Assembly (NCBI GenBank): GCA_022600975.1
Contig: JAHZJJ010000100.1
Span: 1 to 34,370, forward strand
Reading direction: 5' to 3'
DNA from: Gammaproteobacteria bacterium
GTDB lineage: Bacteria > Pseudomonadota > Gammaproteobacteria > Pseudomonadales > Cellvibrionaceae
Length of the DNA: 34,370 nucleotides
A model generated the notes under the pieces. The model did no database searches and had not been told where the DNA came from. It was given only the letters and a program-made list of their open reading frames with translations. Shown here one piece after another: positions 15,301 to 27,501 of this stretch. Both the position numbers and the translations under genes were made by a program. Numbering within the stretch: the first letter of the stretch is position 1; the number at the start of each line of letters is the position of its first letter.

Positions 15301-16515
15301 ATGAATCACCCTATTTACCTCGACTATGCAGCCAGCTGCCCGGTGGATCCTCGCGTAGCCAAAAAAATGGCGGCGCAGATGACGATGGATGGCAATTTTG
15401 GCAACCCAGCTTCGCGTTCCCACTTCTACGGCTGGAAGGCAGAAGAAGCGGTTGAAAAGGCCCGCCGTGAGGTTGCCGAGCTGATTAACGCCGACCCCCG
15501 TGAGATTGTCTGGACCAGTGGCGCAACCGAGTCTGACAATCTAGCAATCAAAGGTGCTGCGCACTTTTATCAGGGGAAGGGCAAACACCTGATCTCTTCC
15601 AAAATTGAACATAAAGCAGTGCTCGACCCCTTACGTCAACTTGAGCGTGAGGGATTTGAAGTCACTTATCTAACGCCCAATGCGGATGGCATCATCACGC
15701 CCGAGCAAGTCGCCCAAGCGATGCGTGAGAACACTATTTTGGTCAGTCTGATGCATGCCAATAACGAAATTGGGGTCATTAACGATATTGCCGAAATTGG
15801 CGAGCTGTGCCGCCAACGCAAGGTCATTTTTCATGTCGATGCCGCACAAAGTGCCGGTAAACTACCCATTAACCTGGCCGAGCTAAAGGTCGACCTGATG
15901 TCGGTTACCGCTCACAAGATTTATGGCCCCAAGGGCATTGGTGCACTCTATGTACGCCGCAAGCCCCGCGTGCGCCTGGAAGCTCAGATGCATGGTGGCG
16001 GCCACGAGCGCGGCATGCGCTCTGGCACCCTGCCCACCCATCAGATTGTCGGCATGGGCGAAGCCTTTCGTATCGCCAAAGCAGAAATGACTGAAGAAAC
16101 AACGCGCCTGCTAAGCCTGCGCGACCGCTTCTGGAATGCGATTAAAGACATGGAAGAGGTACATGTAAATGGCTCCTTTAAACAGCGTGTAGCAGGCAAT
16201 CTGAATGTGAGCTTTGCCTTTGTGGAAGGTGAAAGCCTGATCATGTCACTGAAAGATTTGGCCATTTCATCCGGCTCTGCCTGTACTTCTGCGAGCCTCG
16301 AGCCCAGCTATGTGCTCAGAGCCCTGGGCGTCAACGATGAACTGGCCCACAGCTCTTTGCGCTTTAGCTTTGGCCGCTTTACCAGCGAGCAAGATGTGGA
16401 CACCGCTGCGGCAGCTGTGCGCAAAGCAGTAGAAAAGTTACGCCAGCTGTCGCCACTTTGGGATATGTACAAAGACGGTGTCGATCTGAATACTATTGAA
16501 TGGGCGGCACACTAA
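15301..16515 (+). CDS. iscS: IscS, cysteine desulfurase
   Basis: This PLP enzyme converts Cys to Ala and supplies persulfide sulfur for Fe-S clusters and tRNA thiolation. From the ATG at 15301 the product is 404 residues, the standard length. The PLP lysine is K206 ([12 protein letters not shown]) and the mobile-loop cysteine is C328 ([15 protein letters not shown]), both at E. coli positions. An in-frame start at 15265 would add 12 residues and is disfavoured because ACGGAG sits about 11 bases before 15301 and the family start is [10 protein letters not shown]. It follows iscR by 96 bp. Confidence 0.97.
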   Translation: MNHPIYLDYAASCPVDPRVAKKMAAQMTMDGNFGNPASRSHFYGWKAEEAVEKARREVAELINADPREIVWTSGATESDNLAIKGAAHFYQGKGKHLISSKIEHKAVLDPLRQLEREGFEVTYLTPNADGIITPEQVAQAMRENTILVSLMHANNEIGVINDIAEIGELCRQRKVIFHVDAAQSAGKLPINLAELKVDLMSVTAHKIYGPKGIGALYVRRKPRVRLEAQMHGGGHERGMRSGTLPTHQIVGMGEAFRIAKAEMTEETTRLLSLRDRFWNAIKDMEEVHVNGSFKQRVAGNLNVSFAFVEGESLIMSLKDLAISSGSACTSASLEPSYVLRALGVNDELAHSSLRFSFGRFTSEQDVDTAAAAVRKAVEKLRQLSPLWDMYKDGVDLNTIEWAAH

Positions 16516-16575
16516 ACGCCGCTGTAAATGGCGGAGCCCACAGGGTCGCCGGCAACAAATCGAGAGGGAATAACC

Positions 16576-16959
16576 ATGGCTTATAGCGATAAAGTAATTG
16601 ACCATTATGAACATCCACGCAACGTCGGCCGCCTCGACGACAAATCCGCTGACGTCGGCACTGGCATGGTGGGTGCGCCCGCTTGCGGCGATGTTATGCG
16701 CTTGCAGATTCAGGTCGATGCCGAGGGCGTAATCGAAGACGCTAAATTTAAAACCTATGGCTGTGGCTCTGCGATCGCCTCCAGCTCGCTGCTCACCGAA
16801 TGGGTAAAGGGCAAAACTCTCGATGAAGCTGTCGCGATTAAAAACACCCATATCGCTGAAGAACTGGCCCTGCCGCCGGTCAAAATTCACTGCTCGGTGC
16901 TGGCGGAAGATGCTATTAAAGCCGCCGTACGGGATATTCGCGAAAAACGCGGCGAATAG
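16576..16959 (+). CDS. iscU: IscU, Fe-S cluster assembly scaffold
   Basis: The 127-residue scaffold carries the cluster ligands C37 and D39 (PACGDVM), C63 (TYGCGSA) and H105-C106 (KIHCS), and the HscA recognition motif LPPVK at 99-103. The ATG at 16576 is preceded by GAGGGAATAACC and gives the usual MAYSDKVIDHYEHPRNVG start. A GTG- or ATG-initiated extension to 16528 is not supported by the family. It lies 60 bp after iscS. Confidence 0.97.
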   Translation: MAYSDKVIDHYEHPRNVGRLDDKSADVGTGMVGAPACGDVMRLQIQVDAEGVIEDAKFKTYGCGSAIASSSLLTEWVKGKTLDEAVAIKNTHIAEELALPPVKIHCSVLAEDAIKAAVRDIREKRGE

Positions 16960-17011
16960 GCATAAGTAACTACTAACGAAAACAGATAACCGCGTAGGAG
17001 TAAGCAACGCT

Positions 17012-17335
17012 ATGGCAATTACCATGACTGCAACGGCAAAAGCACATGTTGAACGTCAACTTGCCAACCGAGGCAAGGGTGTCGGTATCCGCATCGGCGT
17101 AAGAACCGCCGGCTGTTCAGGCATGGCTTATGTGCTGGAATTTGTCGATACTACCGAATCCGAAGATATGGTGTTCGAACAGGATGGCATCAAACTGGTG
17201 GTCGACCCCAAAAGCCTTGCCTATCTCGACGGCACAGAATTAGATTTTATCAAAGAGGGGCTCAACGAAGGTTTTGCCTTTTCCAACCCCAATGCAAAAA
17301 ATGCCTGTGGTTGCGGCGAGAGCTTTCACGTATAA
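17012..17335 (+). CDS. iscA: IscA, A-type Fe-S carrier
   Basis: The 107-residue protein has the three conserved cysteines C35 ([10 protein letters not shown]), C99 and C101 (NACGCGESF). It carries iron or [2Fe-2S]/[4Fe-4S] clusters from IscU to targets. A Shine-Dalgarno TAGGAG lies about 10 bases upstream. Position and length match the E. coli isc operon. Confidence 0.96.
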   Translation: MAITMTATAKAHVERQLANRGKGVGIRIGVRTAGCSGMAYVLEFVDTTESEDMVFEQDGIKLVVDPKSLAYLDGTELDFIKEGLNEGFAFSNPNAKNACGCGESFHV

Positions 17336-17443
17336 CCTTTTGCAAAAAAGCGCCGCATACAACAATAGATCGGGTGCTGCGCTGCAGATACCGGCCTTTT
17401 TTATGGTGTTCCTGACAAACAATAGGCCCACAGGCAAAACTGC

Positions 17444-17968
17444 ATGAAGTTGCAACAAAACTATTTTCAAATTTTTGACTTACCTATCCGCTATGAGATA
17501 GACGCTGGCCTTCTGGCCCAGCGCTACCGTGCATTACAAAGAGAATTTCACCCGGACAAGTTTGCAACCAGATCTAGCCGCGAACAAATGCTGTCTATGC
17601 AATATACGACTCAGATTAATGAGGCTAATACCACACTATGTGACCCGGTCTTGCGCGCCACCTATTTATTGAAGCTGGCTGGAGTCGAGGTCAATCCCGA
17701 ACAGACCACCGGCGACAGTGATTTTTTGATGCAACAGCTGATATTGCGTGAACGGCTAGAAGAGGTGCGTACAGCTGCCGATTCCCAAACTTCACTCGAT
17801 CGTTTAAGCCGCGAAGCCCGTGCATTATTTATTGAGCAGCAGCAAGAATTTGGCAGCACCTTAGCCGCCAATGCACTCGATAAAGCGCAAAATACATTGC
17901 ATAAGCTGCAATTCCTCGCCAAATTACAGCGTCAAATAGAACAGTTGGAAGAGGATTTACTGGACTGA
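17444..17968 (+). CDS. hscB: HscB, J-domain cochaperone for Fe-S assembly
   Basis: The 174-residue protein has a type III J-domain at residues 1-75 with HPD at 36-38 ([12 protein letters not shown]) and a C-terminal three-helix domain (about 90-171) that binds IscU. HscB delivers IscU to HscA and stimulates its ATPase. It is 108 bp after iscA, and two bases separate its TGA from the hscA ATG, so translation is probably coupled. Confidence 0.95.
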   Translation: MKLQQNYFQIFDLPIRYEIDAGLLAQRYRALQREFHPDKFATRSSREQMLSMQYTTQINEANTTLCDPVLRATYLLKLAGVEVNPEQTTGDSDFLMQQLILRERLEEVRTAADSQTSLDRLSREARALFIEQQQEFGSTLAANALDKAQNTLHKLQFLAKLQRQIEQLEEDLLD

Positions 17969-17970
17969 AC

Positions 17971-19848
<1,878 letters not shown>

Positions 19849-19886
19849 ATTGCGCACAATATTCTGCCGATGAGAGTTGATCAGTT

Positions 19887-20225
19887 ATGCCAAAGATTGT
19901 AATTTTACCCCACGCTGAGCTCTGCCCCGAGGGCAAGATAATCGAAGCACAAAGCGGTGTTAGCATCTGTGATGCGGCTCTGGAAAATGGTGTGGAAATC
20001 GAACACGCTTGTGAAAAGTCATGCGCCTGTACCACCTGCCATGTCATTGTGCGCGAGGGCTTTGATTCTCTCGAAGAGCCGGATGAGCTCGAAGAGGATC
20101 TGCTGGACAAGGCCTGGGGGCTGGAGCCTGATTCACGGTTGTCCTGCCAAGCGTTGGTGACAGATCAAGACCTAGTAGTCGAAATTCCCAAGTATACGAT
20201 CAATCAAGTTTCAGAAGCACATTAG
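19887..20225 (+). CDS. fdx: ISC-type [2Fe-2S] ferredoxin
   Basis: The 112-residue adrenodoxin-like ferredoxin has ligands C42, C48, C51 (HACEKSCACTTCH) and C87 (LSCQAL), the E. coli Fdx numbering, with C46 as the extra conserved cysteine. It supplies electrons for cluster assembly on IscU. It lies 38 bp after hscA and 13 bp before iscX. Confidence 0.96.
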   Translation: MPKIVILPHAELCPEGKIIEAQSGVSICDAALENGVEIEHACEKSCACTTCHVIVREGFDSLEEPDELEEDLLDKAWGLEPDSRLSCQALVTDQDLVVEIPKYTINQVSEAH

Positions 20226-20238
20226 AGGGACATGCAGA

Positions 20239-20433
20239 ATGAAATGGACAGATATACACGACATTGCCATAGAGCTGAGTGATCGCCACCCAGAGGTTGA
20301 CCCACTGAAGATCAACTTTGTCGATCTGCGTTCCTGGGTGTTGGCACTACCGAAGTTTAACGATGAACCTCAGCGTTGCGGTGAAAAAATCCTCGAGGCG
20401 ATTCAAGCCGCTTGGATTGAGGAGACTGCCTAG
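20239..20433 (+). CDS. iscX: IscX, small IscS-binding regulator
   Basis: The 64-residue acidic protein begins MKWTDIHDIAIELSDRHPEV and contains DPLKINFVDLRSWVLALP, diagnostic for IscX (YfhJ). It binds IscS and iron and modulates cluster assembly rates. GAGGGAC precedes the ATG. It is the last gene of the isc operon here. Confidence 0.95.
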   Translation: MKWTDIHDIAIELSDRHPEVDPLKINFVDLRSWVLALPKFNDEPQRCGEKILEAIQAAWIEETA

Positions 20434-20483
20434 TCTAAAAAGAGGCGTGTCACTGCTGTTGTGAGCAGACTTGCATGATTTAA

Positions 20484-20598
20484 CTGCGGTTTCTAGGTCC
20501 GATAGTTCAGGCTTGAAGCAATTACAGGTATAATGGCAAAAACCGCGGCTTGCGGCACAGACAAACATTCAGAAAAGAGCAACTGCGGTTGCTCTTTT
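20484..20598 (+). promoter_or_regulatory. Alternative-pairing leader region upstream of ndk
   Basis: A perfect TATAAT lies at 20529-20534, with only a weak -35 match (TTCAGG at 20506), as candidate ndk promoter. CTGCGGTT occurs at 20484-20491 and again at 20583-20590, and each can pair with AACCGCGG at 20541-20548 (eight pairs, one wobble). The second copy overlaps the 5' arm and loop of the terminator hairpin at 20573-20598. The arrangement resembles an attenuator, but no regulator or ligand is indicated. Confidence 0.35.
20573..20598 (+). terminator. Intrinsic-terminator-like hairpin between iscX and ndk
   Basis: AAAAGAGCAAC (20573-20583) and GTTGCTCTTTT (20588-20598) form a perfect 11-bp stem with a TGCG loop. 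The 3' arm supplies the T run (CTCTTTTCG). It lies 140 bp after iscX and 33 bp before the ndk ATG, so it may end isc transcription or attenuate ndk. Confidence 0.65.
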
Positions 20599-20631
20599 CG
20601 TATTTGAGAAAACCTTACGCTGGAGAAAAAC

Positions 20632-21057
20632 ATGGCTCGGGAACGTACATTGTCCATTATCAAACCGGATGCCGTTGCTAAAAATGTGATTGGTGCTATT
20701 GAAAGCCGCTTCGAACAGGCGGGACTGCAAATTGTTGCACTGAAAATGGTTCAACTGTCTCAAGCAAAAGCTGAAGGCTTTTACGTCGAGCACAAAGAGC
20801 GCCCTTTCTTTAATGACCTGGTGCGCTTCATGACCTCAGGGCCGGTTGTCGTGCAAGTGCTGGAAGGCGACAATGCTATTGCCGCCAACCGCGACCTGAT
20901 GGGGGCGACCAATCCAAAAGAGGCAGCCACTGGTACCATTCGTGCAGATTTCGCCGACAGCATTGATGCCAATGCCGTGCATGGTTCTGACTCTGCAACT
21001 TCCGCCGAGCGCGAAATCAATTATTTCTTCAGCGCAGACGAACTTTGCGCGCGCTAA
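20632..21057 (+). CDS. ndk: Nucleoside diphosphate kinase
   Basis: The 141-residue enzyme balances NTP and dNTP pools by ping-pong phosphate transfer. It has the N-terminal [15 protein letters not shown] and the phosphohistidine H117 in [14 protein letters not shown] precedes the ATG. It opens the conserved ndk-rlmN-pilW-rodZ-ispG-hisS-yfgM-bamB-der order known from pseudomonads. Confidence 0.97.
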   Translation: MARERTLSIIKPDAVAKNVIGAIESRFEQAGLQIVALKMVQLSQAKAEGFYVEHKERPFFNDLVRFMTSGPVVVQVLEGDNAIAANRDLMGATNPKEAATGTIRADFADSIDANAVHGSDSATSAEREINYFFSADELCAR

Positions 21058-21131
21058 CCGTTTGTAAACGCACCACTTGCCGTGGGAGCTCTGTACAAGC
21101 CCCCACAGTCAGCTAATCCATCGAGCACCCC

Positions 21132-22286
21132 ATGGGCGAATTGCAAGTCAAACCCGCGCAAGCGGAAAAAGTAAATCTATTGGGTCTGTCAATCGACAAG
21201 CTCGTAGATTTTTTTGCCACATTGGGCGAAAAACGCTTTCGCGCCATCCAGGTTGTGAAGTGGATCCATCAAAGCGGGGTCGATGACTTCTCGCAGATGA
21301 CCAATCTCAGTAAGCCACTGCGAGCAAAACTAACAGCGCGGGCCGAAATACGCGCGCCCAAGGTGCTACAACAATTGGATTCTGTCGATGGCACCCGCAA
21401 GTGGTTGCTCGCAGTTGCCGCTGGCAATGCCATCGAAACCGTTTATATTCCCGATGGCAATCGCGGCACTCTGTGTGTTTCATCCCAAGTTGGCTGCGCC
21501 CTCGATTGTAGCTTTTGTGCTACCGGCAAACAGGGCTTTAACCGCGACTTGACGGCCGCAGAAATAATTGGCCAAGTTTGGATTGCGTGTAAATCCTTCG
21601 GACAGTTACAACTGCCTACCACTGGCAAAAATACCGCTGCCCGCAAAGTCACCAATGTTGTCATGATGGGTATGGGAGAACCATTGCTTAACTTTGACAA
21701 TGTGGTCGATGCCATGAATCTGATGCTGGAGGACAATGCTTACGGTCTGTCCAAGCGCCGCGTTACTCTCAGCACTTCCGGCGTAGTGCCCGCCCTTGAC
21801 AGGCTGGCAGATGTAACCGATGTCAGCCTCGCTATTTCTCTGCACGCACCAAATGACCAGTTGCGCGATCAACTGGTACCAATCAACAAAAAATATCCCA
21901 TCGCCATGTTACTCGACAGTGCACAACGCTACATCGAACGCATGCCCGACAATCGCCGTAAGATAACCATCGAATACACTATAATTCGAGAAGTTAACGA
22001 CCACCCAAAGCATGCAGAGGAATTGGCGACGCTACTGGCAACTGTGCCGGTAAAGATAAACCTGATACCTTTCAACCCATTCGAGCTTTCAGATTATCAA
22101 CGGGTAAGCAACAACGCGTTACGCCGCTTCCAACAAATATTGCTTGATAAAGGTTTTACTGTCACCGTTCGTACAACCCGAGGCGATGATATTGCTGCTG
22201 CTTGTGGCCAACTGGCTGGCAGTGTCAATGACCGCACGCGTCGTGCAGAACGCTACCGCGAGCGTGCCGTACGCATAGTTGGCTAA
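21132..22286 (+). CDS. rlmN: RlmN, dual-specificity 23S rRNA/tRNA m2A methyltransferase (radical SAM)
   Basis: The 384-residue enzyme methylates C2 of A2503 in 23S rRNA and of A37 in some tRNAs. The radical-SAM CxxxCxxC is C122-C126-C129 ([20 protein letters not shown]), the SAM-binding GMGEPL follows (about 186), and the C-terminal methyl-accepting Cys lies in [10 protein letters not shown] (about 359). It needs a [4Fe-4S] cluster, which the nearby isc products would provide. The first residues ([13 protein letters not shown]) are variable, so a slightly different start is possible. Confidence 0.96.
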   Translation: MGELQVKPAQAEKVNLLGLSIDKLVDFFATLGEKRFRAIQVVKWIHQSGVDDFSQMTNLSKPLRAKLTARAEIRAPKVLQQLDSVDGTRKWLLAVAAGNAIETVYIPDGNRGTLCVSSQVGCALDCSFCATGKQGFNRDLTAAEIIGQVWIACKSFGQLQLPTTGKNTAARKVTNVVMMGMGEPLLNFDNVVDAMNLMLEDNAYGLSKRRVTLSTSGVVPALDRLADVTDVSLAISLHAPNDQLRDQLVPINKKYPIAMLLDSAQRYIERMPDNRRKITIEYTIIREVNDHPKHAEELATLLATVPVKINLIPFNPFELSDYQRVSNNALRRFQQILLDKGFTVTVRTTRGDDIAAACGQLAGSVNDRTRRAERYRERAVRIVG

Positions 22287-22316
22287 ACACACACTATAAA
22301 CACAAATAGGTGGCCT

Positions 22317-23099
22317 GTGTTGGTTAAAAGTTTAATCTCCCCTCAGCTGAGCTTGGTGTTCGGTCTATTTCTAACTGGCTGCATCACTACTGGTGGCCTA
22401 CCAGAACCCAAAATCGATCTCGATAAGGCCCGGCAAACCCATGTGCAGCTGGGCCTACGTTATTTGCAAAGTGGAGACAATCGCGAAACTGCACGCCGTC
22501 ACTTTTTTGAAGCACTAAAATTGGGGCCTAAAGATCCTAGAGCACATCATGGCCTCGCCATGTTGTATCAGGTGGATGGCGAAATGGCGGAAGCTGAATC
22601 TCACTTTAAAAAAGCCCTACGCTACGACAGCAACTTTTCTATGGCGCGCACTAATTACGGTGTTTTTTTGTACCGTCAACAACGCTACAAGGAAGCACTG
22701 AAACAATTCAAACACTCTGCAGCAGATCTACAATATCCCCGTCGCTCTTACGCTCTGGCCAACTCTGGGCGTGCAGCGCTTAAACTCGGACAGCGAGAAG
22801 CTGCAGAGCAAGCTTTTACCCGCGCTTTGGCACTGAATCGTAATTTGACACTGGCACTACTGGAACTAGCCGAACTTAAATTTAATGCCGGTGAATATTC
22901 CCAAGCTAAATATTATCTAGAGCGCTTTAGTGCCAAGAATCGCCAAATACCGCAATCTCTCTGGTTGGGTATTCGCATTGAAAAAATCTTCGGCAATCGA
23001 GACAAAGAAAAAAGTCACGCATTAGCGCTGAAAAATCTTTTCCCCTATTCAGAACAAGCACTGAAGTACAAAAAAATGATGGCCGAAAATGACGAATAA
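22317..23099 (+). CDS. pilW: PilW/PilF-type type IV pilus biogenesis lipoprotein
   Basis: The 260-residue outer-membrane lipoprotein has a lipobox LTGC (lipidated C22) and about six TPR units (for example HVQLGLRYLQSGDNRETARR, HHGLAMLYQVDGEMAEAESH). In P. aeruginosa the homologue PilF is the pilotin needed for PilQ secretin assembly. GTG at 22317 is the likely start, with AGGTGG just upstream; TTG at 22320 is possible. It overlaps rodZ by 11 bases. The gene position between rlmN and rodZ supports the call. Confidence 0.88.
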   Translation: MLVKSLISPQLSLVFGLFLTGCITTGGLPEPKIDLDKARQTHVQLGLRYLQSGDNRETARRHFFEALKLGPKDPRAHHGLAMLYQVDGEMAEAESHFKKALRYDSNFSMARTNYGVFLYRQQRYKEALKQFKHSAADLQYPRRSYALANSGRAALKLGQREAAEQAFTRALALNRNLTLALLELAELKFNAGEYSQAKYYLERFSAKNRQIPQSLWLGIRIEKIFGNRDKEKSHALALKNLFPYSEQALKYKKMMAENDE

Positions 23100-24012
23100 A
23101 AACACCACCAAAACGCCTATTGAGGAGAGAGCAGCCACAGCCCCCCTCTCTTCCGGCAACCAATTACAACATCTTCGCACCACAGCGGGTATCAGTCGCG
23201 AACAGCTCGCCGAAAAACTGTGTATCAGTGCAAAAAAGCTGCAGTTACTTGAAAGCGATCAGTATGAACGCATGCCCGACATAACCTATGTTCGCGGCTA
23301 TCTTCGCAATGCTTGCAAAGTGTTAAAAGCCGATCCAGAACCACTACTGGAGGCATTTGAGTGTGAGCTTCCCAAAACAATGCGCAGCACCCTATCAATC
23401 TCAAAAGGTGCTAGCCAACAAGCGCTGATATTACAAACGAGACCTAACAGGCTAATTTTTTTTAGCGCCAGTGCATTGCTATTTTTTATTCTGGCTGCTG
23501 GTGCCTGGTGGTCATTCAATGGCAATCCAGCGCTAAAAGCAGAAATGTCCGAAACTATACACAATGAACCAGAATCATTAGCGCCTATTAATGTAAATCC
23601 GCAGGTATTTTTGCCAAATAACAGTGAAGTGCAACATACAACGGCGCCGATCCAGGAAAGACTGACAGAGGGTCACTCTTCAGAGCAGCAAACAGCAAAT
23701 GCTGTAATAGCTTTAACGTCCACTGAAATACTCCCAGGCACAACCACCGACGCCTCTGGCGGCCGAGATGCTTCTACCATCGCGCTACAATTCAGCCAAG
23801 AAGCCTGGATCGAAGTGGTCGATTCTCAGGGCGAGATTCTGTTATCAAAGATACAACCAGCGGGGTCCTCCATCGAGCTCTCGGGTGAACCCCCCTTTCA
23901 ATTGATGCTGGGTAATGCTGCCGCCACCACAGTAAATTACCTCGGTGAAGAGGTGGAAAGTGCTCCAATTGACAATCAGCGTACACGCACACTGTTGGTA
24001 GGTGGTGGCTGA
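23089..24012 (+). CDS. rodZ: RodZ-like helix-turn-helix membrane protein
   Basis: The 307-residue protein has a cytoplasmic HTH (LQHLRTTAGISREQLAEKL, about 26-85, with YVRGYLRNACKVL), a single membrane helix (LIFFSASALLFFILAAGAWW, about 124-145), a low-complexity periplasmic linker and a C-terminal beta domain (DUF4115, about 225-300; LQFSQEAWIEVVDSQGE). RodZ links MreB filaments to the elongasome and rod shape. The start overlaps the pilW stop. Confidence 0.9.
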   Translation: MTNKNTTKTPIEERAATAPLSSGNQLQHLRTTAGISREQLAEKLCISAKKLQLLESDQYERMPDITYVRGYLRNACKVLKADPEPLLEAFECELPKTMRSTLSISKGASQQALILQTRPNRLIFFSASALLFFILAAGAWWSFNGNPALKAEMSETIHNEPESLAPINVNPQVFLPNNSEVQHTTAPIQERLTEGHSSEQQTANAVIALTSTEILPGTTTDASGGRDASTIALQFSQEAWIEVVDSQGEILLSKIQPAGSSIELSGEPPFQLMLGNAAATTVNYLGEEVESAPIDNQRTRTLLVGGG

Positions 24013-24120
24013 GGCACAATGGGCAATCGGGCTCAAATCACCACTAGCGTGAAATTAAGGGGTTGATTTGCCACAACTACTTTGCGCACCCAACCCCTGT
24101 AGATGTTCGTCTTTTATCTC

Positions 24121-24126
24121 TATAAT
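24121..24126 (+). promoter_or_regulatory. Possible -10 element for ispG
   Basis: A perfect TATAAT occurs 63 bp before the ispG ATG in the 176-bp rodZ-ispG gap. No good -35 lies 16-18 bp upstream, so it is a weak candidate only. Confidence 0.25.
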
Positions 24127-24188
24127 TTACCTCAGCTTTTTCGCCCACGGCCGGATACTTACCGCCAACACTTGGCAAGGTTACTGCT

Positions 24189-25310
24189 ATGCAATTTGAA
24201 TCACCGATTGTTCGCCGCGTTTCGCGTCAGATTATGGTGGGCAAAGTACCCGTGGGTGGTGGTGCACCCATTTCAGTACAGAGCATGACCAACACCGAAA
24301 CCTGTGATGTCTCCGCCACCGTAGAGCAGGTTCAGCGCCTGGCGCAGGCTGGGGCCGATATTGTGCGGATTTCCGTACCCTCCATGGAGGCCGCAGAAGC
24401 TTTTGGCCAAATCAAGCAGCAGGTCGAAGTGCCATTAGTGGCGGATATCCATTTCGACTACCGTATCGCCCTGCGGGTAGCAGATCTCGGTGTAGACTGT
24501 TTGCGCATTAATCCCGGCAATATCGGCCGAGAAAAACGTATTCGTGCCGTTATCGACAAGGCCCAGGATAACAATATCCCCATCCGCATCGGCGTCAACG
24601 CCGGATCACTGGAAAAAGAGCTGCAAAAAAAATATCGTGAACCTACCCCCGACGCTCTGGTAGAGTCAGCCCTACGCCATGTGGAAATCCTCGATAGCTT
24701 GAACTTTCAAAACTTTAAAGTGAGCGTTAAAGCTTCCGACATTTTTATGGCCACCGCCGCTTATCGCAAGCTGGCAACCCAAATTGAGCAACCACTGCAC
24801 TTGGGAATCACCGAGGCCGGCGGCCGGCGCTCTGGCACTGTCAAGTCCGCCATTGGTCTCGGCGCACTGTTGCTGGACGGCATCGGCGATACTCTGCGGG
24901 TATCATTGGCGGCAGATCCGGTGGAGGAAGTCAAAGTGGGCTGGGATTTGTTGCGAAGCCTGCGCTTGCGCTCTAAAGGTATTAACTTTATTGCCTGCCC
25001 CAGTTGTTCACGGCAAAATTTCGACGTGATAAAAACGATGAATGCGCTGGAAGCGCGCCTGGAAGATATCACCACGCCACTAGACGTGGCAGTGATTGGC
25101 TGCATCGTCAACGGCCCAGGGGAAGCCAAAGAGGCAGACCTTGGTCTCACCGGAGGCACCCCCAGCCACGCCGTTTACACCGATGGCAAACCAAACCAAA
25201 AACTGAACAACGACAACCTAGTGGATGATTTAGAACGTTTGATTCGCGCCAAAGCTGCCGCTAAGGCCGAACGGGAAGCGCAAATTATTGCCAAAGGCGG
25301 CGCGGAATAA
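24189..25310 (+). CDS. ispG: IspG (GcpE), HMBPP synthase of the MEP isoprenoid pathway
   Basis: The 373-residue [4Fe-4S] enzyme converts methylerythritol cyclodiphosphate to HMBPP. A TIM-barrel part ([39 protein letters not shown]) is followed by the cluster domain with C270, C273 ([11 protein letters not shown]), C305 and E312 ([10 protein letters not shown]), the E. coli positions. It lies upstream of hisS, as in E. coli. The C terminus is a charged Ala-rich tail. Confidence 0.97.
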   Translation: MQFESPIVRRVSRQIMVGKVPVGGGAPISVQSMTNTETCDVSATVEQVQRLAQAGADIVRISVPSMEAAEAFGQIKQQVEVPLVADIHFDYRIALRVADLGVDCLRINPGNIGREKRIRAVIDKAQDNNIPIRIGVNAGSLEKELQKKYREPTPDALVESALRHVEILDSLNFQNFKVSVKASDIFMATAAYRKLATQIEQPLHLGITEAGGRRSGTVKSAIGLGALLLDGIGDTLRVSLAADPVEEVKVGWDLLRSLRLRSKGINFIACPSCSRQNFDVIKTMNALEARLEDITTPLDVAVIGCIVNGPGEAKEADLGLTGGTPSHAVYTDGKPNQKLNNDNLVDDLERLIRAKAAAKAEREAQIIAKGGAE

Positions 25311-25369
25311 AATATCCGCGCCGCAAGCTCCCGGATTGTCGATATAGAAAAATTAAATTAGGACTCATC

Positions 25370-26662
25370 TTGAACCAATTTCGCTCCATTCGTGGTATGA
25401 ATGACCTACTGCCGGAGAAATCTCCGCTTTGGCAGTATGTAGAAACCACCCTAAACACACTTTTTACTCAGTACGGCTATCGAGAAATTCGCTTTCCATT
25501 GCTGGAATCAACGCAATTATTCTGCCGCGCCGTGGGTGAAACCACAGATATTGTCGAAAAGGAAATTTACGCTTTCGATGATAAGAGTGGCGACAGCATC
25601 GCCCTGCGCCCAGAAGGTACCGCCGGTTGCGTGCGCGCGGTCATTCAAAACAATTTATTGGCGACACCCCAGCGGCTGTGGTACTCCGGCCCCATGTTCC
25701 GCTACGAGCGGCCACAAAAGGGGCGTCTACGCCAATTCCATCAATTCGGTGTTGAGGTTTTCGGCATTTCCGGGCCAGATATTGACGCCGAGCTATTAAT
25801 TATGACTGCACGCCTATGGGCCCAACTGGGTATTGGTAGCGCGGTGACCTTGCAGATTAATTCCCTTGGCTGCAGCAACAGTCGCGCCACCTATCGCGAT
25901 GCACTAGTAACCTATCTACATAAGCGTTATGACCAGCTCGATGCCGACAGCCAACGCCGACTCGAACGCAACCCGCTACGCATTCTCGATAGTAAAAACC
26001 CCACTACTCAGGAACTGTTAACCGATGCACCTTGTCTACTGGACTTTCTAGATGAGGATTCAGCGGCACACTTTACCCAATTGCGCAGTTTGTTGGATGC
26101 TGCAGGAGTAGCCTACACGGTCAATCCGCGCTTAGTGCGCGGGCTCGACTACTATGGCAAAACTGTTTTTGAATGGGTTACCGACAGCCTGGGTGCTCAA
26201 GGCACAGTCTGTGCTGGCGGCCGGTACGATGGCCTGATTGCGCAAATGGGCGCTAAGTCCACTGCGGCGGCAGGCTTTGGTCTCGGTATCGAGCGTCTGG
26301 TATTGTTGCTAGAAACACTGAACGCACTGCCGGCAACCATCGATCGACAGCTGGATGCCTATCTGCTGGCCGTAGGTGATGTACAATCGACGGCTTTGGC
26401 TGCCGCGGAACAGCTGCGCAGCGCCCTACCCTGGTTGCGCCTGCAAACCCATTGCGGCGGAGGCAGTATGAAAAGCCAGATGAAAAAGGCAGACAAAAGC
26501 AACGCGGAATACGCACTGATTATTGGCGAGGATGAAGCTAAAAACGGACAGATCACGATAAAGTATCTGCGCACTCAGGTACCGCAACAAACCATTGCGT
26601 TGACCGAGCTGCCACAACGGTTACAAGATGAAAAAAAATGCACTAAACAACGGCGGGATTAA
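25370..26662 (+). CDS. hisS: Histidyl-tRNA synthetase
   Basis: The 430-residue class II synthetase has motif 1 around [18 protein letters not shown], motif 2 [13 protein letters not shown] with [20 protein letters not shown], the histidine-specific [13 protein letters not shown] (about 260-272), motif 3 GFGLGIERL and a C-terminal anticodon-binding domain. The start appears to be TTG at 25370 ([15 protein letters not shown]), with AGGA eight bases upstream. An ATG at 25397 would remove residues of the conserved start. Confidence 0.96.
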   Translation: MNQFRSIRGMNDLLPEKSPLWQYVETTLNTLFTQYGYREIRFPLLESTQLFCRAVGETTDIVEKEIYAFDDKSGDSIALRPEGTAGCVRAVIQNNLLATPQRLWYSGPMFRYERPQKGRLRQFHQFGVEVFGISGPDIDAELLIMTARLWAQLGIGSAVTLQINSLGCSNSRATYRDALVTYLHKRYDQLDADSQRRLERNPLRILDSKNPTTQELLTDAPCLLDFLDEDSAAHFTQLRSLLDAAGVAYTVNPRLVRGLDYYGKTVFEWVTDSLGAQGTVCAGGRYDGLIAQMGAKSTAAAGFGLGIERLVLLLETLNALPATIDRQLDAYLLAVGDVQSTALAAAEQLRSALPWLRLQTHCGGGSMKSQMKKADKSNAEYALIIGEDEAKNGQITIKYLRTQVPQQTIALTELPQRLQDEKKCTKQRRD

Positions 26663-26742
26663 ACCTGTTGCTGTAGTCTACAAACGCACGCATAAATGCT
26701 GCATAGGGAGCACGAAAATTTATGGCAAAGGCAAACTAAATC

Positions 26743-27501
26743 ATGGCTGACCACTTAACCGAACAAGAGCAAATTGAAAGTATTAAACGCTGGTGGGCCG
26801 ACAATGGCCGCGGCATTATTACCGGCATAGTATTGGCATTGGCAGGCTATTTTGGCTATCAGTGGTGGCAAACAGACCAGCGCACCCAAGCTGAAAATGC
26901 TTCCAATCTTTACCAGACCTTTGTAGAAGCCGTTACTGCCAACGGAGGCCAACCCAATGATAAACAACTCACCACTGCCAAATCCTTGGCAAAGCAATTG
27001 AAAGAAGAGTACGGCAAGCACATTTATGCTTCCCAGGCCGCGTTGCGCATGGCTGCACTAAATGTAAAAGAAAACAATTTGGAAGCTGCAGCAGAGCAAT
27101 TACAGTGGGCCTTGGACAATGTCGAGCAGGATGCACTGAAATTTCTTGCCCAACGCCGCTTAGCCGCAGTAATAGCAGCCCGAGGCCAGTATAAGGAGGC
27201 ACTGACAGTGCTGAACAACACAGCTTCGGGCCCAATACCCAGCGCATTTGCGGCGTTGTTTGCCGAAACTCGGGGCGATATTTTATTGCAACAAGGGGAT
27301 AAAAACGCTGCTCGCAACGCCTATGTGCAAGCCAAGGCACAACTGTTGCCAGAACAAGCTAACATCTCCCAACTGCTGGACATGAAACTCAGCAGCATAC
27401 CCGAACAGGCAGTGGAAACTACCCCAAAACAGGGCCCACAGCAAGTACCAAAAAAAATTGAAACCAATGCCCAATCAGAACAGGAGAGTAACGCACAATG
27501 A
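26743..27501 (+). CDS. yfgM: YfgM-family SecYEG-associated TPR membrane protein
   Basis: The 252-residue protein has the family start LTEQEQIESIKRWWADNGR, one membrane helix (ITGIVLALAGYFGYQWW, about 26-43) and a periplasmic TPR-like region. A Gln/Pro/Lys-rich tail follows (about 220-252). YfgM works with PpiD at the translocon. Its TGA overlaps the bamB ATG (ATGA), linking it to the outer-membrane assembly gene. Confidence 0.93.
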   Translation: MADHLTEQEQIESIKRWWADNGRGIITGIVLALAGYFGYQWWQTDQRTQAENASNLYQTFVEAVTANGGQPNDKQLTTAKSLAKQLKEEYGKHIYASQAALRMAALNVKENNLEAAAEQLQWALDNVEQDALKFLAQRRLAAVIAARGQYKEALTVLNNTASGPIPSAFAALFAETRGDILLQQGDKNAARNAYVQAKAQLLPEQANISQLLDMKLSSIPEQAVETTPKQGPQQVPKKIETNAQSEQESNAQ

